The notes beneath the pieces were generated by a model. That model ran no database searches and was not told where the DNA came from. It was given only the letters and a program-made list of their open reading frames with translations. Both the position numbers and the translations under genes were made by a program. A DNA stretch of 13,029 nt, taken from contig JAESUK010000162.1 in the NCBI GenBank assembly GCA_016763095.1, forward strand, positions 1-13,029, in the 5' to 3' direction. The number at the start of each line of letters is the position of its first letter. Within the stretch, counting starts at the first letter, position 1. Origin of the DNA: Alphaproteobacteria bacterium (GTDB taxonomy: Bacteria; Pseudomonadota; Alphaproteobacteria; Micavibrionales; Micavibrionaceae). This document shows, piece after piece, positions 1 to 5,873 of the stretch.

Positions 1-52
1 GCCGACCGATCCGTTATGAGCGGATAGCTCTAACCAACTGAGCTACAGGCCC
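1..52 (-). tRNA. Partial tRNA with CAT anticodon (tRNA-Ile2 favoured, elongator tRNA-Met possible), 3' end cut by window edge
   Basis: Read on the minus strand from 52 downwards: a 7-nt acceptor strand GGGCCTG, T8-A9, a D arm with GCTC/GAGC stem and AGTTGGTTA loop, then a perfect 5-bp anticodon stem ATCCG/CGGAT around loop CTCATAA, so the anticodon is CAT (plus-strand 16-18). Eight more bases are visible before the edge; the T arm and 3' acceptor strand lie outside the window. It is not an initiator tRNA, because the anticodon stem lacks the three consecutive G-C pairs of tRNA-fMet. The acceptor start resembles alphaproteobacterial isoleucine tRNAs, so I favour the lysidine-modified Ile2 species that reads AUA. 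This is an inference from a partial sequence; Met cannot be excluded. It lies 34 bp downstream of the rpoD stop on the same strand. Confidence 0.88.
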
Positions 53-67
53 CACCTAATGGAGTAG

Positions 68-97
68 TATATATACCAAAAACAACTTATGTATCAA
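68..97 (-). promoter_or_regulatory. Candidate sigma-70 promoter for the tRNA, overlapping the rpoD 3' end
   Basis: On the minus strand a TTGATA box (92-97, five of six to TTGACA) is followed after 16 or 18 nt by TATATA (70-75 or 68-73). Predicted initiation is about 10 nt before the tRNA 5' end at 52, a sensible short leader. The -35 box lies inside the last codons of rpoD and the stop codon (87-89) lies in the spacer. Seen by eye only; A+T richness makes chance -10 matches common here. Confidence 0.5.
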
Positions 98-2057
98 GGA
101 AACTTCTAAGTTTTTTACTACGCGTTGGATGCTTCAGTTTACGAAGCGCTTTTGCTTCAATTTGACGAATACGTTCACGTGTAACATTAAACTGCTGACC
201 AACCTCTTCCAAAGTATGATCCGTGTTCATACCTATACCAAAACGCATACGAAGCACGCGTTCCTCACGAGGGGTCAATGATGACAAAACACGGGTTGTT
301 GTTTCCCGAAGATTAGAGTGAACGGCCGCATCCACAGGAAGCAACGCATTCTTATCTTCAATAAAGTCACCCAAGCTTGAATCTTCTTCGTCACCAACTG
401 GTGTTTCAAGAGACACAGGTTCTTTTGCAATTTTAAGAACCTTACGTACCTTTTCAACAGGCATATGAAGGCGCTCTGCAAGTTCTTCCGGTGTTGGCTC
501 GCGCCCGATTTCATGGATCATCTGACGTGATGTACGAACGATCTTATTGATCGTCTCAATCATGTGCACAGGAATACGGATTGTACGCGCTTGATCAGCA
601 ATAGAACGCGTAATAGCTTGTCTAATCCACCATGTAGCATAGGTTGAGAATTTGTAACCACGGCGGTATTCAAACTTATCAACCGCCTTCATCAAACCAA
701 TGTTTCCTTCCTGAATAAGATCCAAGAATTGTAATCCACGGTTTGTATATTTTTTCGCAATTGAAATCACAAGACGAAGATTGGCTTCAACCATTTCCTT
801 TTTCGCACGTCCCGCTTCTTTCTCACCCTTTTTAACAGTTTCCACGATACGGCGGAATTCAGAAATTGGAAGCATAGCTTCCTCAGCAACTTCAGAAATC
901 TCGTCTTTAAGGTCGTTAATCTCCATACGGTGATTTGCAACAAAGTCTTTCCAGCCCTTACCTTTAAGCTTTGCAAGATTATCCAGCCATGACGGATCAA
1001 GCTCTGTTCCATAGTAATTATCAAGAAAATCTTGACGCTTAACCTTACACTTAACAGCCACACGCATAATGCGACCTTCAATTGTAACCAACTTACGGCT
1101 CATCCCGTAAAGACAATCAATAACTTGTTCAATACGCGCATTGTTCAAATGCACGTCATTCATCAAGCCAACCATTTCTTTTTTAAGGTCGTCATATTTC
1201 TTATTCGATTTTGCTTCAGGTTCGTCACCTTTTTGCACAGCTTCCAAACGGACAATCTGTATCTTCTGCATTTTCTTATAAGTTTTTTTAATTTTGGTGA
1301 AAAGCTCAAGAACTTTTGGCATCACCTCTTCTTCCATAGCGGCAAGAGAAACGTTTACCTCTTCTTCTTCATCCTCATCATCACCGTCCTTAGACTCTGA
1401 TTTTTCTTTGTCTGACTTATCATCTGATTTTTCAGCAGTCTTCTTATCATCTGCCTTATTCGCATCATTATTATTTGAATTTTTAGCATTGTTCGCGTTG
1501 TTATTATTGTTCATTGCCGCATGCTTAACGCCATATGTTGCATCCAAATCAATAATATCACGGAGAAGAATTTCTTCATCAAGCAACGCTTTGTGCCAAG
1601 CAAAAATAGATTCAATCGCGAGTGGGCTTTCACACATCCCGCCAATCATCAACTCACGACCAGCTTCAATACGCTTTGCAATCACAATTTCACCTTCACG
1701 AGATAACAACTCAACAGAGCCCATCTCACGAAGGTACATTCTTACAGGATCATCAGTACGCCCAGTATCATCATCTTTAATGTTACCTGAAGCGTTGTAC
1801 TCTTCTGCTTCTTCCTCGTAATCATCTTCTTTTTCAACAAGCTGAATACCCATCTCAGAAATAGCTGACATAGCATCTTCAATTTGTTCTGAATCAAAAT
1901 CATCTGAAGGCAAGACATCATTAATCTCGTCATACGTGATAAAACCTCGCTTTTTACCCGAGGTTATCAGCTTCTTCATAATCGACGCTAAAGATCCCTT
2001 TTTCGCACGAGTTACTTTAACTGGTTCTTCTGTTTCTTGATCTTTTTTATCTGCCAT
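87..2057 (-). CDS. rpoD: RNA polymerase housekeeping sigma factor RpoD (sigma-70), 656 aa
   Basis: Primary sigma factor, which directs core RNA polymerase to -35/-10 promoters in the cytoplasm. Domains in order: region 1.1 (about 20-80); region 1.2 (about 102-135, DDPVRMYLREMG); a long non-conserved region (about 136-400) with an Asn/Asp/Lys/Glu-rich insert at 183-233; region 2 (about 420-495), containing NLRLV, DLIQEGNIGLMKAVDKF and the promoter-melting/-10 residues YKFSTYATWWIRQAI; region 3 (about 498-575); and region 4 (about 592-656), containing LTPREERVLRMRFG and the -35 helix VTRERIRQIEAKALRKL. Length is within the usual 600-690 aa for group 1 sigma factors in this class. The ATG at 2057 gives an N-terminus typical of the family; the ribosome-binding site is weak. 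It lies 121 bp downstream of dnaG with a promoter of its own in the gap. No terminator hairpin is seen before the tRNA. Confidence 0.98.
   Translation of the reverse strand: MADKKDQETEEPVKVTRAKKGSLASIMKKLITSGKKRGFITYDEINDVLPSDDFDSEQIEDAMSAISEMGIQLVEKEDDYEEEAEEYNASGNIKDDDTGRTDDPVRMYLREMGSVELLSREGEIVIAKRIEAGRELMIGGMCESPLAIESIFAWHKALLDEEILLRDIIDLDATYGVKHAAMNNNNNANNAKNSNNNDANKADDKKTAEKSDDKSDKEKSESKDGDDEDEEEEVNVSLAAMEEEVMPKVLELFTKIKKTYKKMQKIQIVRLEAVQKGDEPEAKSNKKYDDLKKEMVGLMNDVHLNNARIEQVIDCLYGMSRKLVTIEGRIMRVAVKCKVKRQDFLDNYYGTELDPSWLDNLAKLKGKGWKDFVANHRMEINDLKDEISEVAEEAMLPISEFRRIVETVKKGEKEAGRAKKEMVEANLRLVISIAKKYTNRGLQFLDLIQEGNIGLMKAVDKFEYRRGYKFSTYATWWIRQAITRSIADQARTIRIPVHMIETINKIVRTSRQMIHEIGREPTPEELAERLHMPVEKVRKVLKIAKEPVSLETPVGDEEDSSLGDFIEDKNALLPVDAAVHSNLRETTTRVLSSLTPREERVLRMRFGIGMNTDHTLEEVGQQFNVTRERIRQIEAKALRKLKHPTRSKKLRSFLDT
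1359..1511 (-). repeat. Low-complexity Asn-rich then Lys/Asp/Glu-rich insert in RpoD (residues 183-233)
   Basis: Within the rpoD reading frame, AAT/AAC-type triplets encode runs of asparagine (five, two and three in a row with Ala/Lys/Ser between) at residues 183-200, followed by a Lys/Asp/Ser-rich segment and an acidic run ending in four Glu. It sits in the non-conserved region between regions 1.2 and 2, where acidic inserts are common in proteobacterial sigma-70; the asparagine tract is the less usual part. The reading frame is preserved throughout. Confidence 0.8.
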
Positions 2058-2127
2058 GGTCTATCTTTATAATCTTTGCTTTTATGTTCTTGAATATCCA
2101 ACAAACGAATCACATTCATAACGCATC

Positions 2128-2156
2128 ATTAGAACGTATTTTCAGTGACTTGACAA
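2128..2156 (-). promoter_or_regulatory. Sigma-70-type promoter for rpoD
   Basis: On the minus strand TTGTCA (plus 2151-2156, five of six to consensus), a 17-nt spacer, then TCTAAT (plus 2128-2133, five of six). Predicted start near 2121 gives a leader of about 64 nt before the rpoD ATG at 2057. This would let rpoD be transcribed apart from dnaG, as expected because sigma factor is needed in far larger amounts than primase. The 2058-2178 gap shows no gene and no clear terminator. Confidence 0.6.
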
Positions 2157-2178
2157 AAGATGATTTCAATAAGGTGCC

Positions 2179-4077
2179 TTACAATACCTGCGCACTGGAC
2201 ATGATGCTACGGCTTTCTTCCAGTAAACGGCGCATTTCCAACACTCTTGCCTCTGCTTCAGGAGAAAAATTAAGCAATAATTCTCTTTGAGCCATCTTCA
2301 AATCATCTTCCAATTGTGCATTCCCAATGCGCCCTATCATTTCGCTTAATCCTTGTCGCGCCTTCTCTTCCGAAGCATCCGACCGTGCAAATGACGCATG
2401 TGCGTAAACACGCGGGTTTAGAAGGTCATTAACAGCCTCTTCTAATCCAACCTCACTTAAATGGTGTTTTAGCTCCTCAGAGTCAAGTAAATTCTCACCA
2501 TTTTCTTGTTTTTCAGAGTACCAACCATAGATGCTATCACTGATCTGGTGGGCTTCATCACTTAGCCCGCTTAAACCTTCCAAGTTTTCAGCAACATCCA
2601 ACAAAATATATGGATGATTAATCAATGTTGCCAACATAATAGAAACATTTCTCGCATGCTTCTGTGATCGTGCGGGGCGATGCAAAGGAACATGCCGATC
2701 AGACGCACCGTTCGTTTTATTCGTCCCTTTCCAACGTCCACTCTTTGCACCTTTCGAAGCATTAAACTTTGGTTTAAAGAACTCCCACAGTTTATTTTTA
2801 AATGCTGATTTGTAATGATGCTGGACAGACGAATCTTGGATTTGAGAAACAAGTTGATTCAACTGCATCTCTAATCCCGCACGGCTCTCTGGCGTTTGAT
2901 ATGTTTTCTCCCCAACATTCATATTCCACAAAAACTCAGAAAGTGTCAGTGCCGTTTGAAGCTGAGCAACAAAAGCACGCTTCCCTTTATTTTGTAGAAA
3001 ACTATCGGGGTCTTCCCCATCGGGCAGGAAGGCGAGAAGCGCACTGTGATTAGGTTTCAACAATGGAATCATGCGTTCACATGCACGTTCCGCCGCACGT
3101 CGCCCAGCATTATCTCCATCGAAACAGAGCACAGGTACTTTTTCCTCTTTGGTAATCATCGACCAAAGCGACATGATTTGATCTTCCGTCATCGCTGTTC
3201 CAAGGGGCGCTACAGCGCCCTGCAAGCCTGCCTGATGGCATGCAATCACATCCAAGTAACCTTCAACGACAATCGGTGTATGCCCGTCTCTCGCCGCCTG
3301 ACGTGCATGAGACTCACCAAACAACATACGTCCTTTATGAAACAAGGGTGTATCAGCTGAATTTATATATTTAGGCGGTGTAAAGTCACCTTGCTGTGGC
3401 GAGCGCATGTGATCAGGCAATACACGCCCACCAAATGCAACAACACGTCCACGTCGATCACTCACAGGAAACATCACACGATCACGAAAGAACGAGTATG
3501 GATTTCCTCCCTTTGTAGAAACACGCAGAACACCCGCCTCTATCATATCTTTATCTTCAAAGCCCTTATCTATCATATAAGTACGAAGCCCTTGACCATC
3601 CGACGGCGCATAACCAATCCGAAAAGAGCTTATAGAGTTTTCGGAAACTCCACGCTTAAGTAAATAATCAAAAACATCTCGGTGCGATGATTCGGACAAC
3701 TGTTGCTCAAACCATGTGCAGGCAGCATCAACAACAGCATACAAATCTTTGGCACGTTTTTCTTTTTCAATGAAGGCAGGATCAGGCTTAGGCATTTGTA
3801 AACCAGCTTGTGCCGCAAGGGTTTCAACCGCTTCAACAAATGATAAATTATCATGTTGCATGGTGAATCCAATCACATCTCCATGCGCCCCACACCCAAA
3901 GCAGTGATAAAATTGTTTTTGATCATTAATTGTAAAAGAAGGTGTTTTTTCCTTATGAAACGGACAGCAGGCTTTGAACTCGCGCCCAGCGCGCGTAACT
4001 TTTGTACGACGCCCAATCACTTCTGACAGAGTGAGGCGCCCTCTAATATCTTCTAAAAACCGTGGTGAAATCGACAT
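2179..4077 (-). CDS. dnaG: DNA primase DnaG, 632 aa
   Basis: Makes the RNA primers for Okazaki fragments and leading-strand starts, acting with the DnaB helicase at the fork. The N-terminal zinc-binding domain shows the CHC2 set C38, H41, C59, C62 (CCPFH ... YHCFGCG). The catalytic core includes RVVAFGGRVL (211-220) and PKYINS (235-240). The TOPRIM fold carries the acidic residues E272 and D276 in VVEGYLDV and D320, D322 in CFDGDNAGRRAA. Residues from about 450 on are the divergent C-terminal DnaB-interaction region, preceded by a basic, polar linker (about 435-480). Length fits alphaproteobacterial DnaG (about 600-660 aa). The ATG at 4077 puts the conserved FLEDIRGRL at residue 7, as in homologues. 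It starts 54 bp after the yqeY stop, so it is probably co-transcribed with yqeY; an additional promoter close to the start is possible. Confidence 0.98.
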   Translation of the reverse strand: MSISPRFLEDIRGRLTLSEVIGRRTKVTRAGREFKACCPFHKEKTPSFTINDQKQFYHCFGCGAHGDVIGFTMQHDNLSFVEAVETLAAQAGLQMPKPDPAFIEKEKRAKDLYAVVDAACTWFEQQLSESSHRDVFDYLLKRGVSENSISSFRIGYAPSDGQGLRTYMIDKGFEDKDMIEAGVLRVSTKGGNPYSFFRDRVMFPVSDRRGRVVAFGGRVLPDHMRSPQQGDFTPPKYINSADTPLFHKGRMLFGESHARQAARDGHTPIVVEGYLDVIACHQAGLQGAVAPLGTAMTEDQIMSLWSMITKEEKVPVLCFDGDNAGRRAAERACERMIPLLKPNHSALLAFLPDGEDPDSFLQNKGKRAFVAQLQTALTLSEFLWNMNVGEKTYQTPESRAGLEMQLNQLVSQIQDSSVQHHYKSAFKNKLWEFFKPKFNASKGAKSGRWKGTNKTNGASDRHVPLHRPARSQKHARNVSIMLATLINHPYILLDVAENLEGLSGLSDEAHQISDSIYGWYSEKQENGENLLDSEELKHHLSEVGLEEAVNDLLNPRVYAHASFARSDASEEKARQGLSEMIGRIGNAQLEDDLKMAQRELLLNFSPEAEARVLEMRRLLEESRSIMSSAQVL

Positions 4078-4092
4078 GGCACTATCTATAGC

Positions 4093-4119
4093 AGATAAAC
4101 AGAGCAGAGATAAACAGAG
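4093..4119. repeat. Perfect 12-bp direct repeat upstream of dnaG
   Basis: AGATAAACAGAG occurs at 4093-4104 and again at 4108-4119 (plus-strand reading), with a 15-bp period. It fills most of the 54-bp gap between the yqeY stop and the dnaG start. A TATAGA hexamer on the minus strand (4085-4090) lies just dnaG-proximal to it, but no good -35 is placed with it. Could be a tandem slip product or a binding site pair. Confidence 0.7.
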
Positions 4120-4131
4120 AAATTAAGCTAA

Positions 4132-4593
4132 TTAGCCCAATACGCCCTTCACAAGCGCACTTGCTTTCCCCATATCCAATTGACCCGCATATTTACCTTT
4201 TAGGACGCCCATAACTTTCCCCATATCTTTGATATCGGTGGCGTCTATTTCAGCAACAATAGTTTTGATAATGCCTTTAAGCTCATCTTCTCCGAGCTGT
4301 TGTGGCAAAAATTCTTGGATAATACCAATTTCTTCTTATTCGCGCTCCGCCAAATCCATACGCTCAGCGTCCCTATAAATTTTAAAGGATTCTTTCCTCT
4401 GTTTAATCATGGATTGTAACAGGGACAAAATCTCATCATCGGCAATGCCATCCGTGTTTCCTTTTCCACGTGCAGCAATGTCTCTATCCTTAATCGCAGC
4501 ATTAATAAGTCGAACAGTCGATGTTTTAACTTTCTCTTTAGCTTTAAGGGAAATTTTAAGAGAATTATTTAATTCTGTGCGTTTTTCTGACAT
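4132..4593 (-). pseudogene. yqeY: GatB/YqeY-domain protein gene interrupted by one in-frame TAA at codon 86
   Basis: The minus strand from ATG at 4593 reads MSEKRTELNNSLKISLKAKE... for 85 codons, meets TAA at 4338-4336, then continues in the same frame without another stop to TAA at 4134-4132. The part after the stop (EEIGIIQEFLPQQLGEDELK... DMGKVMGVLKGKYAGQLDMG... SALVKGVLG) is the conserved C-terminal half of YqeY-like proteins. The total of 153 codons matches the family's usual size of about 150. One base change (GAA to TAA, or CAA to TAA) explains the interruption; there is no frameshift. YqeY resembles the tRNA-binding tail domain of GatB amidotransferase; its cellular role is not established. 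The gene heads the dnaG-rpoD cluster and diverges from carA. The C-terminal half has not visibly decayed, so the stop is recent, a sequencing error, or tolerated by readthrough or reinitiation. Confidence 0.85.
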
Positions 4594-4631
4594 TTTTAAT
4601 TTTTTGCTTTTCTTTTTTACTCAGTTTAGGT

Positions 4632-4639
4632 ATTACAAT
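4632..4639. promoter_or_regulatory. Overlapping back-to-back -10 candidates for yqeY (minus) and carA (plus)
   Basis: The 104-bp gap between the divergent yqeY and carA starts contains TACAAT on the plus strand (4634-4639, five of six to TATAAT) and, overlapping it on the minus strand, TGTAAT (plus 4632-4637, five of six). The -35 partners are poor: TTGTCT at a long 19-nt spacing for yqeY, and only a T-rich stretch near 4611-4616 for carA. Another weak carA option is TTAGAC (4655-4660) with an A-rich -10 near 4677-4683. Confidence 0.35.
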
Positions 4640-4642
4640 GAT

Positions 4643-4690
4643 TTTCCAGTGCCCTTAGACAAAATTGTGCTAAACAAAATACACTGGAAA
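4643..4690 (+). promoter_or_regulatory. Perfect 9-bp inverted repeat in the carA upstream region, reaching the ribosome-binding site
   Basis: TTTCCAGTG (4643-4651) and its exact reverse complement CACTGGAAA (4682-4690) are separated by 30 bp. The right arm abuts and overlaps the purine-rich ribosome-binding stretch GGAAAGGAAA (4686-4695) just before the carA ATG at 4698. If the whole element is transcribed, the stem would occlude the ribosome-binding site; if not, the two arms could be operator half-sites about four helical turns apart. The repeat is seen directly; the regulatory role is inference. Confidence 0.5.
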
Positions 4691-4697
4691 GGAAATC

Positions 4698-5855
4698 ATG
4701 CCTGATTTTTCAAGCTTTACAAGACCAAAAAATGCAACTGCAGTACTCCTATTAGATAACGGGCAGTTATTTTGGGGATACGGCATAGGTGCCCAAACGC
4801 AAAAACTTGGCGAGATATGTTTCAATACATCTATGACTGGCTATCAGGAAATCCTGACAGACCCAAGTTACGCGGGGCAAATCATCAACTTTACATTTCC
4901 ACATATCGGAAATGTTGGTACAAACATTGAAGATATAGAAACGCTTAATCCTGCCGCGCGCGGATTAATCATCAGAGAACCTATCACAAACCCATCAAAC
5001 TGGCGCTCAACACAGCACTTAGATGAATGGCTTAAAGAGAACAACCTCTGCGGAATCACAGGGCTAGACACCCGCGCCCTCACCCAAGACATTCGTGACA
5101 ATGGCGCACCTAACGCAATCATTGCAGTAAATTATGATGGTGACTTTGATTTAGATGCACTCAATACCGAACTCGAATCATGGTCAGGGCTTGAAGGAAG
5201 TGACCTTGCAAAAGAGGTAACATGTGACGCACCATATGAATGGAGCGAAACACTTTGGTCTCGTGAAAACGGTCACGGCACACAAACAAAAACTGACAAA
5301 CACATTGTGGCAATGGATTTTGGCGCAAAACTCAACATCCTAAGATGTTTGGCGCATACTGGCGCAAAAGTAACAGTTGTTCCTGCCAACACACCTGCAA
5401 ATGACATTTTAGCATTAAAGCCAGATGGTTTATTTCTGTCCAACGGACCTGGTGACCCCGCTGCCACTGGAAAATATGCCGTACCAACCATTAAAACATT
5501 AATCGAGAACGACATCCCCATTTTTGGAATATGTCTCGGTCACCAAATGTTGGCACTTGCCCTTGGTGGTAAAACCAAGAAAATGCATTTAGGACACCGC
5601 GGGGCAAACCACCCAGTCAAAGACCTTGCAACGGGAACCGTTGAAATCACATCCCAAAACCACGGATTTGAAGTCATTGAAGACAGCCTTCCTGATAATG
5701 TTGAAGTCACACATACCAGTCTGTTTGATGGATCAAACGAAGGGCTTCGCTTAAAAGACAAACCTGTCTTTTCTGTGCAGTACCATCCGGAAGCTTCTCC
5801 TGGTCCACAAGACAGCCACTACCTCTTCAACCGTTTCGCTGAGATGCTTAAATAG
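4698..5855 (+). CDS. carA: Carbamoyl-phosphate synthase small subunit (glutaminase), 385 aa
   Basis: Hydrolyses glutamine and channels ammonia to CarB to make carbamoyl phosphate for pyrimidine and arginine synthesis. The N-terminal CPSase small-chain domain (about 15-150) includes GEICFNTSMTGYQEILTDPSYAGQI and GLDTRALTQDIRDNG. The C-terminal class I glutamine amidotransferase domain (about 200-385) has oxyanion motif LSNGPGDP (247-254), nucleophile Cys279 in GICLGHQ, and the catalytic pair His363 and Glu365 in QYHPEASPGP. Length matches the family (about 380-390 aa). The ATG at 4698 follows AAAGGA and gives a normal N-terminus. Eighteen bases separate its stop from carB, so the two are clearly co-transcribed. 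Regulation may involve the inverted repeat directly upstream. Confidence 0.98.
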   Translation: MPDFSSFTRPKNATAVLLLDNGQLFWGYGIGAQTQKLGEICFNTSMTGYQEILTDPSYAGQIINFTFPHIGNVGTNIEDIETLNPAARGLIIREPITNPSNWRSTQHLDEWLKENNLCGITGLDTRALTQDIRDNGAPNAIIAVNYDGDFDLDALNTELESWSGLEGSDLAKEVTCDAPYEWSETLWSRENGHGTQTKTDKHIVAMDFGAKLNILRCLAHTGAKVTVVPANTPANDILALKPDGLFLSNGPGDPAATGKYAVPTIKTLIENDIPIFGICLGHQMLALALGGKTKKMHLGHRGANHPVKDLATGTVEITSQNHGFEVIEDSLPDNVEVTHTSLFDGSNEGLRLKDKPVFSVQYHPEASPGPQDSHYLFNRFAEMLK

Positions 5856-5873
5856 AATATAGAAAAGAAAATC

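Noticed and set aside
1..52. Initiator tRNA-fMet
   Set aside because: The anticodon stem is ATCCG/CGGAT without the three G-C pairs next to the loop, and the D arm is of the elongator type.
1294..1821. Long Ser-rich open frame on the plus strand, antisense to rpoD
   Set aside because: It is the mirror of the Asp/Glu/Lys/Asn-rich rpoD codons; poly-Ser arises from reading Glu/Asp-rich codons in reverse. No family motif and no ribosome-binding site.
2150..2185. TTGACA on the plus strand with TACAAT further on
   Set aside because: The spacer is about 24 nt, too long for a sigma-70 promoter, and no plus-strand gene lies downstream. The same bases are better explained as the minus-strand rpoD -35.
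4132..4593. TAA reassigned as a sense codon
   Set aside because: Most other genes in the window (rpoD, yqeY's true end, greA, ELM1, trxB) end at TAA and show no other internal TAA, so the code is standard.
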